Source: Desulfobacterales bacterium (GTDB taxonomy: Bacteria > Desulfobacterota > Desulfobacteria > Desulfobacterales > UBA5852). From it: a DNA stretch of 36,762 bases. Position numbers and translations under genes: made by a program. Position 1 is the stretch's first letter. The number at the start of each line of letters is the position of its first letter. This document shows, in pieces, positions 24,135 through 30,975 of the stretch. The notes beneath the pieces are model-generated. The model was not told the origin of the DNA and did not search any database. It saw only the letters and a list, made by a program, of their open reading frames with translations. Location: assembly GCA_030066135.1 (NCBI GenBank), contig JASJCD010000008.1, forward strand, positions 1-36,762. Direction: 5' to 3'.

Positions 24135-24174
24135 GCGCTCCCATACAACCCCGAACGCAGCGCTGAGATTTTTT

Positions 24175-24204
24175 ATGTAACCGCCGGAGCATTGCTGTCG
24201 ACTT
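24175..24204 (+). promoter_or_regulatory. Proposed ECF promoter of the divergent Spy-like gene
   Basis: ATGTAACC at 24175-24182, a 16-nt spacer and CGACTT at 24199-24204. This is the plus-strand twin of the promoter at 24105-24134. The transcript would start near 24211, about 60 nt before ATG 24273. The shared motif puts both Spy-like genes and the sigma operon in one regulon, by inference. Confidence 0.6.
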
Positions 24205-24272
24205 TTCTGACAGGTCGATCGTCGTAAAAAGAGGAAACCGCCAACATAAAATCATTTCACTGGGAGACCCTT

Positions 24273-24713
24273 ATGAAACCGAAAGCCCGATCCACAGAGA
24301 TTCAAGTTGTTCGTGAATTGCTCGGCCTGGCCGTCATCGGGTTCGTCCTCTGGTTGGCGGCCATCGGATGGCTGCCGGTCCCATCGGCCAACGCCGCTCC
24401 AGGAGCCCCGCGCCACGGTGATCCGGAGGAGAGCCTGGCGCGCATGCAGGCGCAATTGAACCTGACGGACGACCAGGTGGATCAAATCCGACCGATTCTC
24501 CAAAACCAATCCGCCAGGCGCCGCGCGCTGCTTGAGCGATTTTACGGCAAGGAAAACGGCCGGATGCGGGTGGAAATGCAGAAATTGTGGGAGGTAACCA
24601 GGTCTGACCTAGCCGCCGTGCTAACCGCAGACCAGATGGCAAAATGGCAGCAACTGCGGGAAGAACATCGGATAAAGCGCTTAAAACGCCACTCCGCGCC
24701 GACGCCGCCATAA
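24273..24713 (+). CDS. Membrane-anchored or exported Spy-like protein
   Basis: 146 residues. An N-terminal hydrophobic helix (LLGLAVIGFVLWLAAIGWLP, then SANAA) may be a signal peptide cut after ANA or an anchor. The mature part is the Spy/CpxP helical hairpin with LNLTDDQVDQIRPIL and VLTADQMAKW. A charged C-terminus (EEHRIKRLKRH) and His residues are present. GGGAG lies six nt before ATG 24273. It diverges from the ECF operon and shares its promoter motif, so it is the third Spy-like protein of the same locus. Confidence 0.83.
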   Translation: MKPKARSTEIQVVRELLGLAVIGFVLWLAAIGWLPVPSANAAPGAPRHGDPEESLARMQAQLNLTDDQVDQIRPILQNQSARRRALLERFYGKENGRMRVEMQKLWEVTRSDLAAVLTADQMAKWQQLREEHRIKRLKRHSAPTPP

Positions 24714-24838
24714 ATTAGGGAAGCGATGCACGGCAAACCGTAATTAGGTGCGTAATTAGCCTCCATGGCGTAGAAGAATTGGCAATTGGATGCGCAAGAA
24801 TAGGAATCCGCTAAAACCTATTTCCGGAGGACAAGATC

Positions 24839-24982
24839 ATGGGTAGAACACCAAACGACGATCGCAGCGACAGCCTGAATCCTAACAACCAGGCTTATTG
24901 GGACAGTTTGGACAATCATGCAAATCAACTCAATCCGAACAACGACGAGTACCGAGGTGATGAAGAAGACGACAACACATGA
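24839..24982 (+). CDS. Small NPNN-motif protein, hypothetical
   Basis: A 47-residue hydrophilic, Asn/Asp-rich protein: start ATG 24839 with GGAGG about nine nt upstream, stop TGA 24982. Two internal repeats read SLNPNNQAYWDS and QLNPNNDEYRG, followed by an acidic tail. The L-N-P-N-N-x-x-Y unit is the same one found in the neighbour at 25286 and resembles an uncharacterised class of very short bacterial proteins with NPNNPAY repeats. No signal peptide or helix is seen and it is likely disordered. The function is unknown. Two CGTAATTAG direct repeats with a 12-bp period lie upstream at 24739-24759. Confidence 0.65.
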   Translation: MGRTPNDDRSDSLNPNNQAYWDSLDNHANQLNPNNDEYRGDEEDDNT

Positions 24983-25285
24983 TTCGCGTCCCGCAATGAA
25001 AACAAGATTTAAAGCTGGCGGTCTTCAAATTTCCCTTTGTCCCGCGCCGAGCATCGTTGATGAGATTGGAAAAAGCTTGTCGGCCTGTTTGAGTCCCGCT
25101 GAAGGCGGGACGAGTTCCGACAAGCGCCGATCTTATCAACGACGCGCAGGGCTAAGCGGGGCGCGTTTTCTTTTGCTTCGTTTTCTTTCACGCGAAAGAA
25201 AATGAAGAACTTCTTTCAGGAAAATACCCGGTTCGGTCACACCGATAGGCCCTTCACCAAAACACGTTCTGCAAGGAGGCCATAG
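24983..25285. other. Intergenic region holding the structured repeat
   Basis: Apart from the element at 25032-25207, no gene is supported. Short open frames here on the minus strand read through the helices and give Lys/Arg-rich peptides that are not shared in frame between the two copies. The last 78 nt hold the leader and strong ribosome site (AAGGAGG) of the second NPNN gene. Confidence 0.5.
25032..25207 (+). ncRNA. Structured intergenic repeat element, copy 1 (candidate RNA)
   Basis: It pairs in a nested way. P0: (T)CCCGC at 25040-25045 with GCGGG(G) at 25156-25161. P1: 25054-25066 with 25130-25142, 13 pairs including one G-T. P2: GCTTGTCGG 25075-25083 with CCGACAAGC 25117-25125. P3: GTCCCGC 25093-25099 with GCGGGAC 25105-25111. 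P4: 25176-25189 with 25194-25207, 14 pairs with one G-T. Unpaired blocks shared with copy 2 are GCCGAGCA before P1, GGAAAA, CCTGTTTGA, CGAGTT and GCCGA. G-T pairs are stable only if the plus strand is the RNA. It lies between the two NPNN small genes, ending 78 nt before the second. There is no T-run, so it is not a simple terminator. No known RNA family was recognised. Confidence 0.6.
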
Positions 25286-25480
25286 GTGAAAAATGCAAAA
25301 GATCTTAGGGCCAATATAAAAAATCCTAACAATGATGCCTATTGGAAGCAAAGAGGGTATGCGAAAAGGCCAAACGATTGGAAGCAATTAATTGGAAAAA
25401 AACGTATTCATCTTAATCGCAGGGAAAAAGTGCCGGCAGATGGTGGCATAACCGATTTTTTCTGGAAAGATGATTATTAG
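25286..25480 (+). CDS. Small NPNN-motif protein 2, hypothetical
   Basis: 64 residues, GTG start at 25286 with AAGGAGG six nt upstream, an unusually strong ribosome site. The product has one motif KNPNNDAYWKQRGY, matching the repeats of the 47-residue protein upstream, then a basic middle and an aromatic C-terminus (GGITDFFWKDDY). It is basic overall, whereas its neighbour is acidic, so they could interact. Codon use is more AT-rich (AAA, AAT, TTA) than the flanking genes. No signal peptide is seen. Function unknown. Confidence 0.65.
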   Translation: MKNAKDLRANIKNPNNDAYWKQRGYAKRPNDWKQLIGKKRIHLNRREKVPADGGITDFFWKDDY

Positions 25481-25555
25481 ACTACAAGGCTTGGTGCCCG
25501 AATAAATTCGCAACGTATTCGCATGCCGACGGGCGTGGAAAACCACGATCAGGCA

Positions 25556-26446
25556 TCAAGCCTCCGACTTGAGACCGTGATAACGGATCAACCCCTCCTG
25601 GGCCACGGTGGCCACGAGCCGGCCGTTGCGGGTAAAAATTTTTCCGAGACTCAAGCCCCGCGCCTTGAAGGCGTTGGGACTTTCCATGGCATAGAGCAGC
25701 CAGTCGTCCATGCGAAAATCCCTGTGAAACCACATGGCATGGTCCAGGCTGGCCACCTGCATCTCCGGCTCCCAGAAGGTATGGCCGTGGGGGTAAAGCG
25801 AGGTGGCCACAAGGTTGAAGTCCGAGGCGTAAGCCAGCAGGTACTGGTGGGCGGCGATATCGTCGGGCATGCGATCGATGGCCTTGAACCACACGTATTT
25901 ATGGGGTGTCATTTTCTGCGGGGCAAAGGGGTCCACGGGGTTGACCTGGCGGATTTCGATCGGTTTCTCGCAGAGGATCTTTTCGCGGATACCCGTCGGA
26001 ATCCGGTCCGCGATCCGGCGCGCAATTGCGATGTCGGGCTCCAGTTCCTCGGGACCGGGCACGCGCGGGGCTTCGGCCTGGTGGTCAAAGCCCTCTTCAT
26101 CGACCTGGAAGGAAACGGCCATCGAAAAAATGGCCCGCCCCTGCTGGACCGCCACCACACGGCGAGTGGTGAAACTCTTCCCGTCGCGGATGCAGTCCAC
26201 GGTGTAGACAATGGGCTTGGTGGCTATCCCCGGGCGCATGAAATAAGCGTGCAGGCTGTGAGCCCGACGCTCGGCGCTCACGGTCTGGGATGCGGCCGAC
26301 AGGGCCTGCCCCAGCACCTGCCCCCCAAAAACGCTGCCAAAGCCCAGATCCTGGCTGGGGCCCCGGAAAATGTTCTGCTCGATTTTCTCTAGCTTGAGCA
26401 GCTTCAGCAGTTCTTCCAGCACGTTGCCTTGGACACAGACCGTCAT
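25556..26446 (-). CDS. tesB: Acyl-CoA thioesterase II (TesB)
   Basis: 296 residues, a double hot-dog thioesterase that hydrolyses acyl-CoA to free acid and CoA in the cytosol. N-terminal block NIFRGPSQDLGFGSVFGGQVLGQA and SLHAYFMRPG belong to the first hot-dog. The C-terminal one shows the TesB catalytic Asp in LAYASDFNLV, the block ASLDHAMWFHRDF and the Gln in TVAQEGLIR. Length is normal (E. coli 286). ATG 26446 has GGAGG eight nt upstream. A likely role in beta-oxidation or acyl-CoA balance is family knowledge. Confidence 0.94.
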   Translation of the reverse strand: MTVCVQGNVLEELLKLLKLEKIEQNIFRGPSQDLGFGSVFGGQVLGQALSAASQTVSAERRAHSLHAYFMRPGIATKPIVYTVDCIRDGKSFTTRRVVAVQQGRAIFSMAVSFQVDEEGFDHQAEAPRVPGPEELEPDIAIARRIADRIPTGIREKILCEKPIEIRQVNPVDPFAPQKMTPHKYVWFKAIDRMPDDIAAHQYLLAYASDFNLVATSLYPHGHTFWEPEMQVASLDHAMWFHRDFRMDDWLLYAMESPNAFKARGLSLGKIFTRNGRLVATVAQEGLIRYHGLKSEA

Positions 26447-26536
26447 GGAATGGACCTCCGGGAATCATTCGGCTCAAGGTTTCAAAGGTACGGACGTTTG
26501 CATCGTCACGGCAGGATTGGCTTCAGACGGGCGGCG

Positions 26537-26683
26537 TCAGGGGCTATAGCGCATTTCCGCACGGGTGTCAAAATTCAGGCCTGTCCGCCGCAGTCGCATG
26601 CGCGCCTCTTCGATAACCTTGGCAACCTGCCGCCCGGGCAGGGAGCCGGCCCTATCAGCCCTGGTAAATCTGCTCGGCGACAT
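26537..26683 (-). CDS. Candidate 48-residue basic protein overlapping the upstream gene
   Basis: An ATG at 26683 lies in the +1 frame inside the last codons of the ACT-like gene and has GGGGAGG six nt upstream, the best ribosome site of the area. The frame runs to TGA at 26537-26539. The product is basic with an amphipathic stretch (GRQVAKVIEEARMRLRRTG) and no known family. The overlap with strong ribosome site suggests translational coupling. It may instead be chance, because the Gly/Val codons of the ACT-like gene themselves generate the purine run. Confidence 0.35.
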   Translation of the reverse strand: MSPSRFTRADRAGSLPGRQVAKVIEEARMRLRRTGLNFDTRAEMRYSP

Positions 26684-26960
26684 CGGTCACCTCCCCGCTC
26701 ACTCCGTTGCGCGCGAGCAGCTCGATGATCTCGGGGATCTCAGCAGCGGCCTGGATGGCGACACCGCGGCAGCCCTGGCGATCGGACACGGTATAGCGGT
26801 GGGCCGCAAGAAGCCTGAAGGTGGCGGCACAGTCGTTGACCCGCAGCCCCATCACGGAATAATCGTTCATGTAGAAACGCGGCAGTGGTCCCGCGAACAC
26901 CCCGGCCGACCGGGACTGGTCCTGAATGTCGGGTTTCGGTACGATGGGCATAAAATGCAT
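26655..26960 (-). CDS. Small ACT-like regulatory-domain protein
   Basis: 101 residues. After a Pro-rich start (MHFMPIVPKPDIQDQ), the core reads FYMNDYSVMGLRVND, CAATFRLLAAHRYTVSD, GVAIQAAAEIPEIIELLARNGV and EVTDVAEQIYQG. This beta-alpha-beta order with a short helix between strands resembles single ACT-like domains, and the ending DVAEQIYQG is characteristic of a group of small orphan proteins. ATG 26960 has AGGGGG upstream; the further 45 in-frame codons are Arg/Gly-rich and unlikely. It converges on nothing and diverges from the decarboxylase at 27204, so a common intergenic control is possible. Ligand unknown. Confidence 0.6.
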   Translation of the reverse strand: MHFMPIVPKPDIQDQSRSAGVFAGPLPRFYMNDYSVMGLRVNDCAATFRLLAAHRYTVSDRQGCRGVAIQAAAEIPEIIELLARNGVSGEVTDVAEQIYQG

Positions 26961-27203
26961 CGAAGCCCCCCTTCGGTCTCCATTGGGATTCGGATCTGTC
27001 TGCCCGCCACCACCGCGGCCCCTTCCGCGAGCGGAACGCAGATGCAGGAATCGAGGCTGGCGCCAGGCAGGCCTGCTGGTATATAAGGATTCCAACGAAA
27101 CCCGGCAACCGAGGCGTTGGAATCACCGATGGGCCCGGACGCCCGGGGAGGCCACCTGCAGATGCTCAGGGGATTGATCCCCCGCAACCCATTGGGAACC
27201 ACC

Positions 27204-28721
27204 ATGACCACGACCCGCATCGACGAATGCCTCGCCACCCGAGACGGCCACCTGTTTATCGAAGACTGCGACACGGTGGAACTGGTCCGGCAATTCGGCT
27301 CACCGCTTTTTGTCATTTCCGAGAACCAGCTGCGGCGCAACACCCGACGCTTCCGGCAGGCCTTTGCGGAGGCCTGGCCCGATGGCGCGGTGGACGTGCT
27401 GCCGGCCATCAAAGCCAACTGGATCCTGGCCACACGCGCGATCTTGAGTGCCGAGGGCGCCGGGGCCGACGTCTACTCCGAAGGCGAGCTGCAGGCCGCC
27501 CTGGAATCCGGCGTGGCCCCGGATAAAATCTCGGTCAACGGCGGCGGCAAACCGGATGCCCTGATTACGAAATGCCTCCGGGCCGGGGTGCGCATCACGG
27601 TGGAGGACCTGGACGAACCCGCCCGGATCGACCGGATCGCCGGAGAGCTGGGAACCAAAGCCCGCATCCGTTTCCGTGTCAAACCCAATTTCCCCAACCT
27701 GTGGAGATCCACCGACTTCGCCCAGGAGAAGGTGTCCATCGACCTGGGCATTCAAACCTACAAATCCGGCATCCCGGCCCAGTATCTGCCCGAATTGGGC
27801 CGCGAGGTTCTGGCGCGGCCCAATCTGGAAATGGTGGGCATTCATTTCCATGCCGGACGTCATCACCCCAGCCTGTGGTACTGGCGCGGCCTGATGCGGC
27901 AGTACGCCCGCCTGGTGGCTGCGCTATGCCGGGAATGGGGCGACTGGCGCCCCTGGGAAATCGATATGGGCGGCGGTTTCGCCGTTCACCGCGACCCCCA
28001 CAACAAGCTGGGGCTGCGACGCGACGTGGTCGAGACCTGGCTCACCTGGCCGCTGGCCTGCCTGCTGCAGCTGCTGCCGCCCGCCCGGCGCTATCGTCTC
28101 ATGCGCCGCTTCGTGGGCCTGTTCACCAAAACGCCCAGCCCGAAGCGCGCGCCCGCGATCGAGGCCTACGCCCGGGCAGCCGCCGGCACCCTGCGGCGCG
28201 AGCTCAACCGCCAGGGTGTCGACACCCGGGGGGTCAAACTCCAGATCGAGCCCGGCCGCAGCCTCTACGGCAATGCCGGCATCCACCTGACAAGGGTCAA
28301 ACAGTTCAAGCAGCAGACCGAGCCCCTGCCCATGAACTGGGTGCTCACCGACACCACCTATTTCTTCCTGAGCGGCGGGGTCTTCGAATACCAGTTCGGC
28401 CACTTCATCTTCGCCAACCGGACCGATGACCCACCCGTGCACGTGGCCGATATCGTGGGCCACTCCTGTTATGCCGACCGCATCCTGCCCTTCGTCCGCG
28501 TACCGGCGGTCGCACCCGGGGACCTCCTGGCCCTGCTGGACATGGGGGCCTATCAGGAAGTTTCGGCAAGCAATTTCAATGCCCTGCCGCGTCCGGCCAC
28601 CGTCCTGGTCAACGGCGCCCGGGCGGATGTCATCCGCCGGGCCGAAACGCTGGATGATGTCTTCCGCCGCGACGTCATCCCGGATCGCCTCCTGGTTCGC
28701 CACCAAAGGCGGGAGCTATAG
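27204..28721 (+). CDS. PLP-dependent decarboxylase, fold type III (LysA/ornithine-decarboxylase-like)
   Basis: 505 residues. The alanine-racemase-like barrel has the PLP lysine K70 in PAIKANW and HFHAGRHHPS for the ring stack. IDMGGGF is the Gly loop, IEPGRSLYG binds phosphate, and the C-terminal domain gives the second-subunit Cys (C422, HSCYADRILPF) and the MGAYQEVSASNFN tail. Most family members are about 420 residues. Here an insert of about 60 residues follows IDMGGGF (from about 28000 to 28190), with a hydrophobic Leu-rich helix (TWLTWPLACLLQLLPPARRY). The start is taken at ATG 27204, with a weak GGGA; 29 further codons are open. The substrate could be diaminopimelate, a polyamine precursor or another amino acid. 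Confidence 0.85.
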   Translation: MTTTRIDECLATRDGHLFIEDCDTVELVRQFGSPLFVISENQLRRNTRRFRQAFAEAWPDGAVDVLPAIKANWILATRAILSAEGAGADVYSEGELQAALESGVAPDKISVNGGGKPDALITKCLRAGVRITVEDLDEPARIDRIAGELGTKARIRFRVKPNFPNLWRSTDFAQEKVSIDLGIQTYKSGIPAQYLPELGREVLARPNLEMVGIHFHAGRHHPSLWYWRGLMRQYARLVAALCREWGDWRPWEIDMGGGFAVHRDPHNKLGLRRDVVETWLTWPLACLLQLLPPARRYRLMRRFVGLFTKTPSPKRAPAIEAYARAAAGTLRRELNRQGVDTRGVKLQIEPGRSLYGNAGIHLTRVKQFKQQTEPLPMNWVLTDTTYFFLSGGVFEYQFGHFIFANRTDDPPVHVADIVGHSCYADRILPFVRVPAVAPGDLLALLDMGAYQEVSASNFNALPRPATVLVNGARADVIRRAETLDDVFRRDVIPDRLLVRHQRREL

Positions 28722-29094
28722 AGTGAAGCTCTTCCTCAGAGCGGAAGGCATACGGTGGCCCTCCGGATGGGAGCGAATTAATCGGTTGGACTTTCGTATT
28801 TATCCCTTTGCCCCGCGCCGAGCATCGACACGTCGGGCGGGAAAAGCGCGCGGACCTGTTTGAACGCAGCGAGTTTCCGCGCGCGCCGACCGACGTGGCG
28901 ACGCACAGGAAAAAGCGGGGCACGGGCGTCTTCTTTTGGTTCGTTTTCTTCCACGTGGAAGAAAATGAACACACCAAGAAATAATATTTCCCGCATCGGC
29001 AAACCCCACCGAGGCCTCCCCCTGTGGTGGCGGGTTTAGATCAAAACTAAATTTAAACCTTGACAATCGCATCGATAGTTCTATAGTTTGACAT
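28722..29094. other. Intergenic region holding copy 2 of the structured repeat
   Basis: No gene is seen. From left to right: about 80 nt after the decarboxylase, the structured element at 28803-28970, a stretch with GGCCTCCCCC, then the arsR promoter at 29060-29087. Peptides read through the element on the minus strand do not match those of copy 1 in frame, so it is not coding. Confidence 0.5.
28803..28970 (+). ncRNA. Structured intergenic repeat element, copy 2 (candidate RNA)
   Basis: Same architecture as copy 1 with different paired bases. P0: CCCCGC 28811-28816 with GCGGGG 28915-28920. P1: TCG then CACGTCGG (28825-28836) with CCGACGTG then CGA (28890-28901), one A-G mismatch. P2: GCGCGCGGA 28846-28854 with TCCGCGCGC 28876-28884. 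P4: 15 pairs, 28939-28953 with 28956-28970, a G-T pair in the same place as copy 1 and a flipped closing pair (G-C for C-G). P3 is reduced to a few bases, so that arm varies in length. The 25-nt lead before P1 (28803-28827) matches copy 1 at all but one position. It sits between the decarboxylase and arsR. Confidence 0.6.
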
Positions 29095-29099
29095 ATGTC
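29060..29099 (+). promoter_or_regulatory. arsR promoter and start-codon palindrome
   Basis: TTGACA at 29060-29065, a 16-nt spacer and TATAGT at 29082-29087 make a good sigma-70-like promoter. Only seven nt separate the -10 from ATG 29095, so transcription should start at or one base from the start codon and give a leaderless mRNA; no Shine-Dalgarno is present. A perfect 10-bp palindrome GACATATGTC (29090-29099) covers the start codon and is a likely operator half or centre for ArsR, by inference. Confidence 0.6.
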
Positions 29100-29412
29100 G
29101 AATAATAAAAGTACTAAACTTGAGCGGTTTGCCGAGGTTTTCAAGGCCCTTTCCAATCCCAACCGGCTGAAAATCTTCCAGCGCCTGGCCAGCTGCTGCA
29201 AACCGGGAACGGTCAGCATCATCGATGCCTGCGAAACGGCCTGCGTCGGCGATCTGGGCCGCGAGCTCGACATTGTGCCCTCGACCGTTTCACATCATAT
29301 AAAAGAACTGCGCCAGGCCGGGTTGATCCAGACCCGCCGTCGGGGGCAGAAGATCGAGTGCTGGATCGATCCCGGTGTGGTCGAGCAGCTGCGGGGTTTT
29401 TTCTCTTTCTAA
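29095..29412 (+). CDS. arsR: ArsR-family metalloregulatory repressor
   Basis: 105 residues, a winged-helix repressor. Helix 1 region FKALSNPNRLKIFQRLA is the ArsR signature. The recognition helix is in LDIVPSTVSHHIKELRQAGLI, with a wing RRRGQKIECWID. Four Cys stand out: the pair C34-C35 after helix 2 and C46/C50 in ACETACVGDL. The latter is in the position of the As(III)-binding ELCVCDL of E. coli ArsR but spaced C-x3-C. As(III) should release it from DNA. It is followed by arsM at 98 nt. Promoter and palindrome suggest autorepression and a leaderless transcript. Confidence 0.9.
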   Translation: MSNNKSTKLERFAEVFKALSNPNRLKIFQRLASCCKPGTVSIIDACETACVGDLGRELDIVPSTVSHHIKELRQAGLIQTRRRGQKIECWIDPGVVEQLRGFFSF

Positions 29413-29509
29413 GGGAAAAAATTTTTGGGCTAATAATTCGATACTTTTCGAAAATTTAAAATATTGTCCCTCCAGTCACGACGGACGGACACCAAACCAA
29501 GGAGGCAAC

Positions 29510-30358
29510 ATGACGTCGGACAATTTCAGCCCCATACGCAAAATGGTTCGCGATCAATACGGCCAGGTGGCCTTGGGTCAGGGTTCCTGCTGCGGCCGCC
29601 CGGAAACATCCGCGTGCGGTTGCGGCGACGATGCCGGCGCCCGGCTGGAATCCAAAGCCCGGGGCTATTCGGACGAACAGATTGCGAGTGTGCCCGAAGG
29701 CGCCAATCTCGGTCTGGGCTGCGGCAACCCGGTGGCACTGGCGGCCCTCGAAGCGGGCCAGACCGTTCTCGACCTCGGTGCCGGCGCCGGTTTCGACTGT
29801 TTTCTGGCCGCCCGGGCGGTGGGCCCCGAGGGCCGGGTCATCGGGGTCGACATGACCCCCGAGATGCTCGACAAGGCCCGCCGCAACGCCGAGGCGGGCG
29901 GCTATTCGAATGTATCCTTCCGACTGGGGGAGATCGAGCATCTGCCGGTGGCGGATGCGTCGGTGGACGTCGTCATATCCAACTGCGTGATCAACCTGTC
30001 GCCGGACAAACCCCGGGTGTTTGCCGAAGCACTGCGGACCCTGCGCCCGGGCGGCCGGTTGATGATTTCCGACATCGTCCTCTTAAAGCCCCTTCCGGAC
30101 ACCCTGCGCGATTCGGTTTCGGCCTACGTGGGCTGTGTGGCCGGTGCCGTGCTGCGGGACGACTACCTGGCCATGCTGCGTGCGGCTGGTTTCCAGGAAG
30201 TGACCGTCTGCAGCGAGACCGTCTGGGCGGAAGACCTGCCAACCCAGGACCCGCTGGTGGCATCCATATTGAAGGAAACACGGCTGACCCCGGCCGCAGC
30301 GGCCGACATCGGCCGCTCGATCGTGAGCCTCCAGGTAAGCGCACGCAAAGCCGCATAA
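29510..30358 (+). CDS. arsM: Arsenite S-adenosylmethionine methyltransferase
   Basis: 282 residues, a SAM-dependent methyltransferase that turns As(III) into methylated arsenicals. The SAM loop is VLDLGAGAGFD, with GVDMTPEMLDKAR. The three conserved arsenic-binding and catalytic Cys are present: C71 in GLGCGNP, C159 in SNCVINLSPDK and C209 in YVGCVAGA. An extra N-terminal Cys cluster (GSCCG, then ACGCG, C27/C28/C36/C38) may bind arsenic or a metal. ATG 29510 is fixed by AAGGAGG. The AT-rich 97-nt gap to arsR could hold a second promoter or operator. Confidence 0.93.
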   Translation: MTSDNFSPIRKMVRDQYGQVALGQGSCCGRPETSACGCGDDAGARLESKARGYSDEQIASVPEGANLGLGCGNPVALAALEAGQTVLDLGAGAGFDCFLAARAVGPEGRVIGVDMTPEMLDKARRNAEAGGYSNVSFRLGEIEHLPVADASVDVVISNCVINLSPDKPRVFAEALRTLRPGGRLMISDIVLLKPLPDTLRDSVSAYVGCVAGAVLRDDYLAMLRAAGFQEVTVCSETVWAEDLPTQDPLVASILKETRLTPAAAADIGRSIVSLQVSARKAA

Positions 30359-30415
30359 TATCGCCGGACGTCCGTCCATGCACGCCTGGTGCGACGATAA
30401 AAAAAGGAGCCAACC

Positions 30416-30961
30416 ATGGGCAAGCTTGAACCCCCTGCCGGGCGTATTACAATTCCAGAGGGAGACCAGTGGATCAGCGATGTGGCCCGAGCCGCCCAGG
30501 CCTACAAGGCCAGCGCCGCCAGCTGCACCCAGTCGATCGTGGCGGCTTTCCTGGATGTCTTTGAGCGTCGCGAACCCATGGTGCTGCGGGCGGCCACGGC
30601 CTTCACGGCCGGCATGTTCAGTTCCCTGACCTGCGGCATCCATGCCGGCGGCATCATCGTTCTGGGGCTGGTGGCGGGCAGAGAAGAGATCACCGACGGG
30701 CTGGATGGCCTCCTGCCGGTTGTCCAGCCGGCCCAGGAGATGATCCGCCGCATCAATCGACGGATCGGGGGCCATGACTGCCGTGAGATGACCGGTGTGG
30801 ATTTTACCGATCTTGAACAGGCCATGGCCTACCACGGATCGCCCGCGGCAGAGGAATGCACGCGCCGGATCCATGACGGCGCCGAAGAAATCGCTCGGGT
30901 GCTGCAGGAACTCAATGCTGCCGGCGAACTGATCATACGAACGCCGCGTCACCACCAATGA
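30416..30961 (+). CDS. C_GCAxxG_C_C-type redox family protein (divergent)
   Basis: 181 residues. It shows the Cys pattern of the C_GCAxxG_C_C family: a first Cys in ASCTQSIV, a central TCGIHAGGIIVLGLVAG in the place of GCAxxG, a third Cys in GHDCREMTG and a fourth in EECTRRIHDG. It is soluble by sequence; helices dominate. Family members are often found beside arsenic or redox genes and are thought to use the Cys in electron transfer or metal binding, but no reaction is established. ATG 30416 has AGGAG seven nt upstream. It follows arsM by 57 nt and overlaps the flavodoxin gene region, so it is part of the arsenic operon. Confidence 0.75.
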   Translation: MGKLEPPAGRITIPEGDQWISDVARAAQAYKASAASCTQSIVAAFLDVFERREPMVLRAATAFTAGMFSSLTCGIHAGGIIVLGLVAGREEITDGLDGLLPVVQPAQEMIRRINRRIGGHDCREMTGVDFTDLEQAMAYHGSPAAEECTRRIHDGAEEIARVLQELNAAGELIIRTPRHHQ

Positions 30962-30975
30962 GGAGCAGTATCAGC

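Noticed and set aside
25136-25387. Lys/Arg-rich open frame on the minus strand through the structured repeat
   Set aside because: The peptide is not preserved in copy 2 in the same frame, whereas base pairing is.
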